NCBI GenBank assembly: GCA_000703065.1
Contig: JNLK01000001.1
Coordinates: 868,001 to 932,000, forward strand
Direction: 5' to 3'
Origin: Lachnospiraceae bacterium AC2029
Lineage (GTDB): Bacteria > Bacillota > Clostridia > Lachnospirales > Lachnospiraceae
Length of the DNA: 64,000 nt
Of this stretch, positions 44,590 through 53,280 are shown in pieces. The notes below the pieces were generated by a model. The model saw nothing but the letters and a program-made list of their open reading frames with translations, made no database searches and was not told where the DNA came from. Each line of letters opens with the position of its first letter. The first letter of the stretch is position 1. The translations under genes were made by a program, and so were the position numbers.

Positions 44590-45842
44590 ACGATGGAAAA
44601 CTCCTTTCTGTAGACTTTGTTCGTCGTCGGGAAGAGTTTTCCGAAGCCGAGATCACGGATGATCACGGCACCGTCCGTGGGGTTCTCGAACTCCACCTCC
44701 AGGGACAGCTTCGTTGTCTTGTTCGGGCGTTTCGGGATCCCGTGGATCTTCACGACCTCCCGCTTCTCCTCCTCGGTGTGCCGGCTGCGGTACACCAGGG
44801 TGATGGTATCCGTATCATCCAGGATCACGTGGATCTTACCCCGAATGTTATACCACTGCTTACCGCCGTTGACAATAGGCACGAAGGTATCCTTCTCGTC
44901 GTCCAGGGAGATGCCCACGTCAAAGAGGACATTTTCCTTGGTCTCCACGAAGAACTGGTCATAGAAGGCCTTATACTCTCCGCCCACGGCCCGGTAGCAG
45001 GCTCCCTTGGTGTAGATATTCTGACCCACGAAGACTCTCCGCCCCTGGCAGAGGACGTTCGTGGACTTCTTCATCCATTTGTTCGTGAAGCCGACGCCCG
45101 TCAGATAAACCGACGAAATGTACGCCTTCTTCATCTCGTAGTCCGCGATCTTCGCGAAATCCACATCCATCTGATAGGTATCATTTCCGTAATTGCCGAG
45201 GGACATCTGCGAGGAATAGTCCTCATGTGTCACCGTCACCAGCTTGGGCGTTTTGTTCCTGGAAATGTCGATGCGGTAGTAATTCAGCCCGTCCGCATTA
45301 TAATCATACAGCGCCACGGAATTGATCCACAGCCCCTGCTCCTGATTGAAAATGTAGAACAGACCGCTGTCCAGGTGGCTTGTGATCTCGATGGCGGACT
45401 CCGGCACCTCCATCAGCTTGTAAAGCCCGGAAAGCAGCTGATAAATGTGGCTGCTGTACTCCGGTACGGAAATGACCAGCTTACGGATGGTGGCATCCTC
45501 GTAACGATAGAGGAAGGAGTCGATGTGAAGCTTCACCATTTTCACGAAAAGGTCCGGATAGGTGTACTCCTCTCCCTCCACGGTGATGACCTCGTCACTC
45601 TCCAGATTCTCGAAAATGCCGTCGATGATCACGCCGTCCTCGTTGAACCGCGCCTCGGAGGCTTCCCCGCCCACATACCAGTGGCCGGTCTCCGTGCTGT
45701 GGAACAGGATGTTCGGCATGAGATAGGTCTCTTTGTTATTCAATTGGCTGACGGATTCGGGCTCACGTGTGATGTCGTTATAGTACGACAGCTGTGTAAA
45801 GTCCGAACAAAGATCCATTCCGATGTAAAATGCGTCTGCCAT
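44577..45842 (-). CDS. Hsp70/actin-like (ASKHA) protein, DUF5716-like
   Basis: 421 residues, cytoplasmic. The order of segments parallels DnaK: FYIGMDLCSDFTQLSYYN at 5-22 (phosphate 1), WYVGGEASEARF near 55-66, KLVISVPEYSSHIYQLLSGL at 121-140 (DnaK VITVPAYF), IEITSHLDSGLFYIF at 151-165 (DnaK INEPTAAAL), SVALYDYNADGLNYYRI at 175-191 (phosphate 2) and VYLTGVGFTNKWM (adenosine). The C-terminus is beta-rich, like a substrate-binding domain. The glycine-rich ATP loops are degenerate, so ATP use is uncertain. From memory it fits DUF5716. Confidence 0.75.
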   Translation of the reverse strand: MADAFYIGMDLCSDFTQLSYYNDITREPESVSQLNNKETYLMPNILFHSTETGHWYVGGEASEARFNEDGVIIDGIFENLESDEVITVEGEEYTYPDLFVKMVKLHIDSFLYRYEDATIRKLVISVPEYSSHIYQLLSGLYKLMEVPESAIEITSHLDSGLFYIFNQEQGLWINSVALYDYNADGLNYYRIDISRNKTPKLVTVTHEDYSSQMSLGNYGNDTYQMDVDFAKIADYEMKKAYISSVYLTGVGFTNKWMKKSTNVLCQGRRVFVGQNIYTKGACYRAVGGEYKAFYDQFFVETKENVLFDVGISLDDEKDTFVPIVNGGKQWYNIRGKIHVILDDTDTITLVYRSRHTEEEKREVVKIHGIPKRPNKTTKLSLEVEFENPTDGAVIIRDLGFGKLFPTTNKVYRKEFSIVWQK

Positions 45843-45897
45843 AATTTCATTCCTCTGTGTTTTGTATCATCCAACGCGCTGATAGACGAAGGTCATA

Positions 45898-45924
45898 AGA
45901 TTCTTCGCTTCGCTCAGAATGACA
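45898..45924. repeat. REP-like element, AGATTCTTCG family
   Basis: AGATTCTTCGCTTCGCTCAG, then AATGACA, upstream of the tandem array in the DUF5716/DUF5717 gap. It is an imperfect palindrome of the same family as 38280 and 43689. Confidence 0.6.
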
Positions 45925-46116
45925 TATTCTGTCATCCTGAGGGCGCATGACATATTCTGTCATCCTGAGGGCGCATGACATATTCTGTCATCCTGAGGGC
46001 GCATGACATATTCTGTCATCCTGAGGGCGCATGACATATTCTGTCATCCTGAGGGCGCATGACATATTCTGTCATCCTGAGGGCGCATGACATATTCTGT
46101 CATCCTGAGGGCGCAC
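45921..46116. repeat. Tandem array, 7 x 28 bp
   Basis: Seven units beginning GACATATTCTGTCATCCTGA, at 45921, 45949, 45977, 46005, 46033, 46061 and 46089, each exactly 28 bp. The first six end in GGGCGCAT; the last ends GGGCGCAC and continues into the REP-like element that reaches the stop codon of the next gene. The unit contains one arm of that element. There are no spacers, so this is not CRISPR. Confidence 0.95.
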
Positions 46117-46130
46117 GCCCGAAGGATCTT
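46098..46130. repeat. REP-like element overlapping the solenoid gene stop
   Basis: TGTCATCCTGAGGGCGC and GCCCGAAGGATCTTA form an imperfect palindrome that includes part of the TAA stop of the solenoid gene (minus strand 46131-46129). It is probably the seed from which the 28-bp array expanded. Confidence 0.6.
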
Positions 46131-49100
46131 ACAACAATGTCAGGTTCTCCTCGAACAGGTGGATCGTATTGATATAGATATCCAGATCCTCAAGCAGCTC
46201 CCGGTCCTTCCGCATCTCCTGCTTTACCAGCATGCTGTTGATCATCTCGAAGCGGTTCAGATCCTGCTTGTTGTAGGACTTCTTCTTCAGAACCTCGCTC
46301 TCCACGATCTGTGCATTTCCCTCCGGATCGTCCTCGATGCTGTAGACCAGCCGCTCGCCGTGGAACACCACGAACTCCATCACGTAAAGGCCGCTGACCA
46401 CTTCCTCCATCCGGTGCACCTTCGTATGCTCTCTGGCGCGGGTGCCCGTTCCGGTGCTGTACCGTACAAAGACCTGTCTCCGGTTCTCGGACTTGTAGAT
46501 CAGGTAGGTCTTCAGGAACACATCCTGAGGCAGCTCCAGGAAGGAGACAAAGCTCTTGTAGAAGGGAAGGATCTTGCCTGCATCCACGAAGCGGAGTGCC
46601 GTCTCGGAGATCCATTTCTTCTGTTCGTTCGTATATCTCTCCAGACGGCTGAAGTACAGCAGCAGCGCCATGGATGAGATCTCATCGTCGATATTGCCCT
46701 TCATGATCTCGGAATACAGCGCCTCGAAAATGTAGTTCGGAACCTGCATATCCCGGATCAGATAGTTATGGGCAGCCAGCCGCAGGAAGGCCTTGACCAC
46801 CAGTCCTCTGCTGCGTCCTCCGTAATAGGTTGCGAAAACATCGTAGATATACTCCAGATGCTCTCCGGCAAACATCATCTGAGCCAGAGTGTTCTCCGCC
46901 AGGGAGCCCACATCGGCCACACGGTCCTTTGCCAGCTTGAAGAGTCCGGCCAGCTCATCGATGGAGCCGTTGAAATTCATGGCCATGTAGGTCAGAATGT
47001 TCGGATTGACCGTTCCCGTCTTGTACAGGTTCAGGCAGATGGACATCAGGTCCTCGTTCAGGAAGCCCTCAGAATCCTGTACACCATAGTCGGCAAGGCG
47101 GTACAGCTCCCGCACATCCAGCTCGTTAAAGCCGTACAGCTTTACCGCCTGGAATGCCTTGTCGAAAAGGTTCATATCGATCAGATAGGTAATGATGGTC
47201 CGGGCATTTGCGTGGGTCAGATACTCGATATCCAACCGGCGCAGATACTTCACCAGCACGTCCGTATCCAGATTCTCATGGTAATACTCGATGATCTCCA
47301 GGCAGGCGGACTGCTTGTAGTCATCCGAGATCTCCTCGCAGTTGATGATCTCCCGCGCCGCATTTACCTCACGGGCGTTCTTGTAGGTGAATTCCCCGAT
47401 GCTCTCGTAGTTGTAGAGCAGCACACGGTAATCCCTGGGGCTGTACTCCCGGCAGATGGGGATGTACGCCTTCTCGTCCACGATCCGCTCGAAGTGATAG
47501 GGGATGGATCCCGCATAGCGGTTGCCGTCCTTATCCTCGAAAATGATGGACGCATTGTCCGACAGGATCTCCACGTAAGCCTCGCCGTCATCCAGCGGTA
47601 CGTGCTGCACACTGGAAAGCTCTCCGTGGCTGACGATCACGGCCCGGATATTCTTGTTGTAGCACACCAGCTTCCGGCGGAAGATGATATTGATCAGCTT
47701 GCCGGCAAAAAGGGAGCTTACGGATTCCGGCTCCAGGAACTCATCATAGATCACGGTCAGGTCGTCATTGACCTTGCCCTTCATGATCATGCTCTCCATG
47801 AAATCCTCCATGGTGGGCGCATATTCATGATAGATCTTCATATGCTCGGACTTGTTGAAGATCACATTTGCATAGAGATATGCAAGCTCGTCCTCGTTCA
47901 GCGTGTTCTTGTAATTCAGATACATCAGCACAGAGGGCGGGATCAGCTCGTAGTGAGTCCTGTCCATACTGCGGATGTAGCACTCGTTCAGGCCGATGAA
48001 CTTAAGGGACCGGAGAACCGCTGCCTTGTAGAACCGGTGGTATCTCTGATCCAGCATATTTGCGGAGATCAGCATGGAACAGATGGAGCCCAGAACCTCC
48101 AGGTTCTCATTCTCCTTCTTCAGGAGACGCTCCTCTTCCTCCGCACGGATGGTCTCGTCAAACTTATCGTCGAAGGACTGGCGGACCTTCCTGTCCAGCT
48201 GCTCCTCCTCCCGGTCATAGATCTCACCCTCGCTGGAAAGCCGCAGGGGATCCTCGGGATCATTGATGCTGAAGCCCTCCTTCTCCGCCTCGTCGGTCTC
48301 TTCCTCTTCATCCTCATCAAATCCCGTGAAAATGAAATCGTCCTCACCGGCAAAGGAAGGCTGTTCTTCCTCGTCGGTCTCCTTTTCGGAAAGAGACTCC
48401 TCCGTCTTCCGGTTTTCGCGCTTCCGGCGTTCTCTCCTCAGCTCTTCATCGTTCTTATCGTAAATGGAACGGAGCAGGTCAAAGATCTGCTTGTTGAACT
48501 CCTTGTTCCGTCCCGCCAGCTTCACGAACTCATTCAGTACGTCATCGGAAATGTACTCATGACGGAGGCCCCATTTGATGGTTGTGATCTCAAAGGGAGT
48601 CAGTCTCTTCAGCATGAGCGGATTTGCGTTCAGGATATCACAGAGCTCGAAGTAGATGATCGGGCTGTTCTCGCCCTCTTCGTACATCTCCGTCAGTTCC
48701 CGGTAAAGCGCGCCCTTATCCTCGTTGTAGACCGGATCCACAAAGAGCAGCAGCCAGAAGAAGAACATCTTCGGCTCCTGGGTGCGGTAATTCCGGCGGA
48801 TCATGTTCGCCGTTTTCTCGATGGTCTCCTCATCCCTGAGCATCATGGCCTTCAGGTATTCGTAGAAGCACTTCTCCTGATTGGTCATCAGGCTGCGGTC
48901 CACATCCGCCTCGATCCGGAGGAACTCCTGCTCCACCTTCGCATAGTCCCCTTTCAGGATGTTCATGTGCATGACGGCCAGCCGGTACATATCCTCCTCC
49001 GGCTCCATTTCCATCAGCACACGCAATGCCTCCAGGGTATCCGCCACATACTCCTCCAGCCCGATCCGGTCCATACGGAAATCCAGATAGGCCTGGGTGA

Positions 49101-50034
49101 GATTGATCTTGCACTGCTTGTATTCCTGTTCCTTCAGACGGTTTTCCTGATTCACCCGCCGCTGCTGCGGCTTGGAAAGGTGAATGTCGATCTCGATCTT
49201 CTGGTAGATATTCTCAATGATCAGCTTTCCGCTGTTCTCTCCGTCCGGCACATGCTCCGGCGAGATGTACACCTGCAGATCGCAGGAATTCGCCGTAAAG
49301 TCGGAGGAGGCAAGGATCTTCTTCGCCGGAATGATGAACTCCGCATTGCTTCGGATCTCGGACCGTGTGTAGCCCCAGGTGTTCTTCGTCAGTCCGATGG
49401 TGATACTCTCCGTCTCCGCCGGCATCACCAGATCCAGCTTGGCCTTGTCGGTGGACAGGGTCACGGTACGTTTCTTATGCACAAGAACCAGGAACTCCTC
49501 CATGGCCTGATCCACGGAATGACTGTCCAGAAGACTCTCGTAGATCAGCTTCAGATGGGGTTCCCTGTTGATAAATGTACGTCGGAAGTCATCGCTCATG
49601 AACAGACGGGCGGCCTCGTTCCAGTTCCGCTCCGCCAGAGCAGCGAATTTGAAAAGATCATCGATCCGCTCGCTCCCGCAGGTAACGCAGGGCGGAACGA
49701 TGCTGATATCGTAGGGCAGACGGAACTCTCCTCCGTCGGTGATCACATTGATGTGTCCGCGGAAGTTCTGTCCTGCCTCCAGGCAGGTTGCGTCAAAGGA
49801 ATAACGCACCTCGAATCGGCGGCTGATGAAGCTGTGGCTCTCAAAGCGGAGCAGGTATCGGCTGTCATAGACCATACCCTTGATCGGATACTTATTCCGG
49901 CTTTCCACCGAGAAGGAGCCCTCGTATACGGTGCCTGCCTCGATGTTCAGTTTGAAGTTTTGCTTTGAAATGTGTACGTCCGGCCGGTCGATCCGAAATT
50001 CGCCCTTCGCGTACTGCTCCACAATCGCCTTCAT
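46129..50034 (-). CDS. Giant Ig-like/alpha-solenoid protein, DUF5717-like
   Basis: 1301 residues, no signal peptide or transmembrane helix. The N-terminal 300 residues are beta-rich, with two repeated Ig-like segments (TVYEGSFSVESRNKYPIKG; CLEAGQNFRGHINVITDGGE). From about 300 on it is mostly helical and TPR-like (QEKCFYEYLKAMMLRDEETI). An acidic disordered linker lies at about 530-600 (ETDEEEQPSFAGEDDF). From memory this resembles DUF5717. The ATG at 50034 has GGAGAGGGTTGC before it; the longer frame adds nothing like the family. It is first in the operon with the Hsp70-like and TPR genes. Confidence 0.85.
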   Translation of the reverse strand: MKAIVEQYAKGEFRIDRPDVHISKQNFKLNIEAGTVYEGSFSVESRNKYPIKGMVYDSRYLLRFESHSFISRRFEVRYSFDATCLEAGQNFRGHINVITDGGEFRLPYDISIVPPCVTCGSERIDDLFKFAALAERNWNEAARLFMSDDFRRTFINREPHLKLIYESLLDSHSVDQAMEEFLVLVHKKRTVTLSTDKAKLDLVMPAETESITIGLTKNTWGYTRSEIRSNAEFIIPAKKILASSDFTANSCDLQVYISPEHVPDGENSGKLIIENIYQKIEIDIHLSKPQQRRVNQENRLKEQEYKQCKINLTQAYLDFRMDRIGLEEYVADTLEALRVLMEMEPEEDMYRLAVMHMNILKGDYAKVEQEFLRIEADVDRSLMTNQEKCFYEYLKAMMLRDEETIEKTANMIRRNYRTQEPKMFFFWLLLFVDPVYNEDKGALYRELTEMYEEGENSPIIYFELCDILNANPLMLKRLTPFEITTIKWGLRHEYISDDVLNEFVKLAGRNKEFNKQIFDLLRSIYDKNDEELRRERRKRENRKTEESLSEKETDEEEQPSFAGEDDFIFTGFDEDEEEETDEAEKEGFSINDPEDPLRLSSEGEIYDREEEQLDRKVRQSFDDKFDETIRAEEEERLLKKENENLEVLGSICSMLISANMLDQRYHRFYKAAVLRSLKFIGLNECYIRSMDRTHYELIPPSVLMYLNYKNTLNEDELAYLYANVIFNKSEHMKIYHEYAPTMEDFMESMIMKGKVNDDLTVIYDEFLEPESVSSLFAGKLINIIFRRKLVCYNKNIRAVIVSHGELSSVQHVPLDDGEAYVEILSDNASIIFEDKDGNRYAGSIPYHFERIVDEKAYIPICREYSPRDYRVLLYNYESIGEFTYKNAREVNAAREIINCEEISDDYKQSACLEIIEYYHENLDTDVLVKYLRRLDIEYLTHANARTIITYLIDMNLFDKAFQAVKLYGFNELDVRELYRLADYGVQDSEGFLNEDLMSICLNLYKTGTVNPNILTYMAMNFNGSIDELAGLFKLAKDRVADVGSLAENTLAQMMFAGEHLEYIYDVFATYYGGRSRGLVVKAFLRLAAHNYLIRDMQVPNYIFEALYSEIMKGNIDDEISSMALLLYFSRLERYTNEQKKWISETALRFVDAGKILPFYKSFVSFLELPQDVFLKTYLIYKSENRRQVFVRYSTGTGTRAREHTKVHRMEEVVSGLYVMEFVVFHGERLVYSIEDDPEGNAQIVESEVLKKKSYNKQDLNRFEMINSMLVKQEMRKDRELLEDLDIYINTIHLFEENLTLL

Positions 50035-50185
50035 GCAACCCTCTCCGATATAAAAAACTTGCGAATCCCACTCTAAATGTTGTAGAATAGAATCAGCGTG
50101 TAATAAAAACATACAAAATCAACTTATTATAGCAGATTCGGTCATGTTTTGAAAGTCCAAATATCTACACGCCGGAGGTTTCGGA

Positions 50186-51238
50186 ATGAGTCCAAATCAA
50201 TTAAGGATCGAACAATACGAAACGGTGCTTTACGATGCAAATCTGAATCCCCTGGGGATTCCTGTGTCCGTAAAGCAGTCCATCGCAAATAATATCGGAT
50301 CCATCATCAAGTATCCCGACATCTACTATGCGAATCTGAAAACGGCGATCGCAGACTATGCCGGAACTACTCTGGAAAGGATCATCATGGGGAACGGTTC
50401 TCCGGACCTGCTCCGTCTCTTCGCCGCACTTCTGACGCCGAAGAAGGCCATGATCCTGGTTCCCAGCAGCTCCGAGTACGAGAAGGTGATCACCTCCTAT
50501 GGATGTGAGCCCGTCTTCTACGAGCTGGATGAGGAGCTGGATTTCGAGCTGGATGTGCAGGACCTGATCGGAAAGCTGGATTCCTCTCTGGACCTTCTGA
50601 TCCTGGGCAACCCCAACAACCCCACCTCCAAGAGGATCACCCGTGAGGAGATCGCCTCCATCGCAGAGGCATGCAAGGCTCTGGACATCTTCCTTCTGGT
50701 GGACGAAATGTATGTGGAGTTCCTGGATGACTACGAAGAGGTCACTGCCGTTCCGCTGACGGATAAGTTCGAAAACCTGGCCGTTCTCCGCAGTGTATCC
50801 AAGTTCTTTGCGGTTCCCGGTCTCCGGTTCGCCTATGCGGTCATGAACAATGAGGAGCTGTCGAACATCATCGACCTTACCACAACGAAGAATAACATCG
50901 CGACCCTTTCGGCCATCGCCGGGATCGACATGTTCAAGGATACGAAGTACATCGAGGATTCCCGCTCCACCATCCATACGGAGCGCAGCCTGGTGTACCT
51001 GGCTATGGCTCCCTGCCGTACCATCAAGCTGTACAAGCCGGCGGCCAACTTCATGCTGATGAGGATCCTTTCGGATGAACTCACATCCTCCAAGGTTGCC
51101 GAGCACTGTGCTCTCCGGGGCATCATGATCCGGAAATGTGACGATATCCGCGGACTCGGCAACAAGTATATCCGTTTCTGCTTCATGAACCCGAAGCAGA
51201 ATGACCTGATGGTGAATACGATCCTTGAGATCGTGTAG
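50186..51238 (+). CDS. HisC/CobD-like PLP aminotransferase
   Basis: 350 residues, fold type I. The segments LILGNPNNPTSKRITREEI, LLVDEMYVEFLDD and the PLP lysine in RSVSKFFAVPGLRFAYAV are the HisC/CobD pattern. These enzymes use histidinol phosphate or make cobalamin side chains; without his or cob genes nearby I cannot choose, and other amino acids are possible. GGAGGTTTCGGA precedes the ATG. It is divergent from the solenoid gene and upstream of the T-box. Confidence 0.82.
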   Translation: MSPNQLRIEQYETVLYDANLNPLGIPVSVKQSIANNIGSIIKYPDIYYANLKTAIADYAGTTLERIIMGNGSPDLLRLFAALLTPKKAMILVPSSSEYEKVITSYGCEPVFYELDEELDFELDVQDLIGKLDSSLDLLILGNPNNPTSKRITREEIASIAEACKALDIFLLVDEMYVEFLDDYEEVTAVPLTDKFENLAVLRSVSKFFAVPGLRFAYAVMNNEELSNIIDLTTTKNNIATLSAIAGIDMFKDTKYIEDSRSTIHTERSLVYLAMAPCRTIKLYKPAANFMLMRILSDELTSSKVAEHCALRGIMIRKCDDIRGLGNKYIRFCFMNPKQNDLMVNTILEIV

Positions 51239-51264
51239 GAGTTTCGATCATCGACACATTTCCT

Positions 51265-51293
51265 TTGACACACCGGTGGAAATGTGTTAGCAT
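51265..51293 (+). promoter_or_regulatory. Promoter of the T-box and trpB2 transcript
   Basis: TTGACA (51265-51270), a 17-base spacer and TAGCAT (51288-51293) with an extended TGT just upstream. The predicted start fits the beginning of the T-box leader at about 51300. Confidence 0.72.
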
Positions 51294-51303
51294 ATTTTAA
51301 ACC

Positions 51304-51582
51304 GTTGAAGAAGAGTGAGTAGGCAAAGCCTCTATTGTCACAGAGAGCCGCAGATGGTGAGACTGCAGCGAATATGCTTCCGTGCCGAATGGGCTTCCGA
51401 GGGCAACCTGAACGCATGAATGCAAGTATGGGCGCCGGAGTACGTGATCTCCGTTATCAAATCCGGCATATCGAAGGGTATGCACTAAGAGGATGCACAT
51501 GCATCAAGCCGGGTGGCACCGCAGGCTGAGTAAGAATTTCAGGCCTGTCCCAGCAGCAACTGTTTGGGACAGGCTTTCTTTA
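51304..51582 (+). promoter_or_regulatory. T-box leader controlling trpB2
   Basis: The leader starts AAGAAGAGTGAGTAGGC, typical for T-boxes, followed by AGAGAGCCGCAGATGGTGAG (stem I AG bulge and GGTG loop). The T-box proper is GCCGGGTGGCACCGC, around 51508-51522. An intrinsic terminator CCTGTCCCA/TGGGACAGG (51544-51573) plus CTTTCTTT follows. Uncharged tRNA would bind and switch off termination. The most likely specifier is TGG (Trp) at 51390-51392 within GAATGGGC, which suits a tryptophan synthase gene; the exact specifier loop is not proved. The rest of 51239-51654 holds only the promoter and a short leader. Confidence 0.88.
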
Positions 51583-51654
51583 TGTCCCAGCACTCTGCTC
51601 AAGGTACCCGCACCGACCGAAGTCGGGCGGAATAAGAAAAAGGAGGACAAAACC

Positions 51655-53031
51655 ATGGCAGAAGAACAGAAGATCCCGTACAAGATTTACCTCACAGAAG
51701 ACGAGATGCCGAAGGCATGGTACAACCTGCGTGCCGACATGAAGGTAAAACCGGCACCGCTGCTGAATCCGGGCACAGGAAAGCCCCTGACGGCAGAGGA
51801 GCTCTCACCCATTTTCTGTGAAGAACTGGTAAAGCAGGAGCTGGACAATGACACCGCATTTATCGAGATCCCCCAGGAGATCCGGGATTTCTATAAGATG
51901 TTCCGTCCGTCACCGCTGGTTCGCGCATACTGTCTGGAGGAGAAACTTCAGACACCGGCCAAGATCTACTACAAATTCGAAGGAAATAATACAAGCGGAA
52001 GCCACAAGCTGAATTCCGCCATTGCTCAGGCCTACTACGCAAAAAAGCAGGGTCTGAAGGGTGTGACCACCGAGACCGGAGCCGGTCAGTGGGGAACCGC
52101 CCTCTCCATGGCCTGCGCATATCTGGGCCTGGACTGCAAGGTATACATGGTAAAGGTTTCCTATGAGCAGAAGCCCTTCCGTCGTGAGGTTATGCGTACC
52201 TACGGTGCGTCCGTAGTACCGTCTCCGTCAGACACCACTGAGGTAGGACGGAAGATCCTGGCCGAGTTCCCGGGAACCACCGGAAGCCTTGGCTGCGCCA
52301 TCTCCGAGGCGGTTGAAGTTGCAACCAAGAATCCGGGCTACCGTTATGTGCTCGGAAGCGTGTTGAACCAGGTACTGCTGCATCAGTCCGTGATCGGTCT
52401 GGAGACCAAGGCAGCTCTGGATAAGTACGGCATCAAGCCGGACATCATCATCGGCTGTGCCGGCGGCGGTTCCAACCTGGGCGGACTTATCGCTCCCTTC
52501 ATGGGCGAGAAGCTCCGCGGTGAAGCAGACTACCGAATCATCGCTGTGGAGCCGGCATCCTGCCCCAGCTTCACCCGCGGTACATTTGCCTATGACTTCT
52601 GCGATACCGGCATGATCTGCCCGCTGGCAAAGATGTACACTCTGGGCTCCAGCTTCATTCCGTCCGCAAACCATGCAGGTGGTCTTCGCTTCCACGGCAT
52701 GAGCAGCACTCTGTCCCAGCTGTACCATGACGGCTATATGGAGGCAACTTCCGTAGAGCAGACCGATGTCTTCGAGGCGGCTGAGTTCTTCGCCCGCACC
52801 GAGGGTATCCTGCCGGCACCGGAGAGCTCCCATGCTATCCGCGCTGCCATCAACGAGGCCAACAAGTGCAAGGAGACCGGCGAGGAGAAGACCATCGTCT
52901 TCGGTCTGACCGGTACAGGTTACTTCGACCTGGTAGCATACCAGAAGTACAACGACGGCGAGATGAGCGACTACATCCCCACAGATGAAGAGATCGCAGC
53001 CTCCGTTGCAAAGCTGCCGAAGGTGGAGTGA
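51655..53031 (+). CDS. trpB: Tryptophan synthase beta-like enzyme (TrpB2)
   Basis: 458 residues, longer than the usual TrpB and typical of TrpB2: KIYLTEDEMPKAWYNLRADM near the start. The PLP lysine is Lys118 (SGSHKLN); GAGQWGTALSMACA and the phosphate loop GCAGGGSNLGG are present. It joins indole and serine to make tryptophan; TrpB2 often works without TrpA, and no trpA or other trp gene is nearby. AAAAAGGAGG precedes the ATG at 51655. Expression is under the T-box leader upstream. Confidence 0.93.
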   Translation: MAEEQKIPYKIYLTEDEMPKAWYNLRADMKVKPAPLLNPGTGKPLTAEELSPIFCEELVKQELDNDTAFIEIPQEIRDFYKMFRPSPLVRAYCLEEKLQTPAKIYYKFEGNNTSGSHKLNSAIAQAYYAKKQGLKGVTTETGAGQWGTALSMACAYLGLDCKVYMVKVSYEQKPFRREVMRTYGASVVPSPSDTTEVGRKILAEFPGTTGSLGCAISEAVEVATKNPGYRYVLGSVLNQVLLHQSVIGLETKAALDKYGIKPDIIIGCAGGGSNLGGLIAPFMGEKLRGEADYRIIAVEPASCPSFTRGTFAYDFCDTGMICPLAKMYTLGSSFIPSANHAGGLRFHGMSSTLSQLYHDGYMEATSVEQTDVFEAAEFFARTEGILPAPESSHAIRAAINEANKCKETGEEKTIVFGLTGTGYFDLVAYQKYNDGEMSDYIPTDEEIAASVAKLPKVE

Positions 53032-53104
53032 TCCTCTCCCATACGTGATCAGTCGGACAGCGCATCAAATCGTTATCCGTGCTGAACATTCGTTCATACA
53101 TGAT

Positions 53105-53156
53105 AGAGGAACAGCCCCCGTGTCACATGAAAATGTGACACGGGGGCTGTTCCTCT
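53105..53156. repeat. REP-like perfect palindrome, GTGTCACAT family
   Basis: AGAGGAACAGCCCCCGTGTC ending ACAT pairs perfectly with its complement around GAAA (24-bp stem). It follows trpB2 by about 70 bases and may act as its terminator (TTTCC after it is weak). Confidence 0.8.
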
Positions 53157-53160
53157 TTCC

Positions 53161-53280
53161 TGGTAAAGCACGACTAAGGGACAGGATCCGTGTCACATTC
53201 TGGTAAAGCACGACTAAGGGACAGGATCCGTGTCACATTCTGATAAAGCACGACTAAGGGACGGGTTCCATGTCACATTT
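53161..53280. repeat. Tandem repeat, 3 x 40 bp
   Basis: Three consecutive 40-bp units at 53161, 53201 and 53241. The first two are identical and the third differs at a few bases (TGATAAAG, GACGGGTTCCATG). Each contains GGGACAGGATCCGTGTCACA, an arm of the REP-like family. Together with 53105-53156 and 53257-53304 it fills the 300-base gap, with no gene. Confidence 0.9.

Noticed and set aside
45921-46116. Possible CRISPR array (28-bp repeats)
   Set aside because: The units abut with no spacers, and the sequence is derived from a neighbouring REP-like element; no cas genes are near.
46768-49968. Very long open frame on the plus strand (over 1000 codons)
   Set aside because: It is antisense to the solenoid gene, with low-complexity His/Leu/Val-rich composition and no domain. 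It results from codon bias in the real gene.
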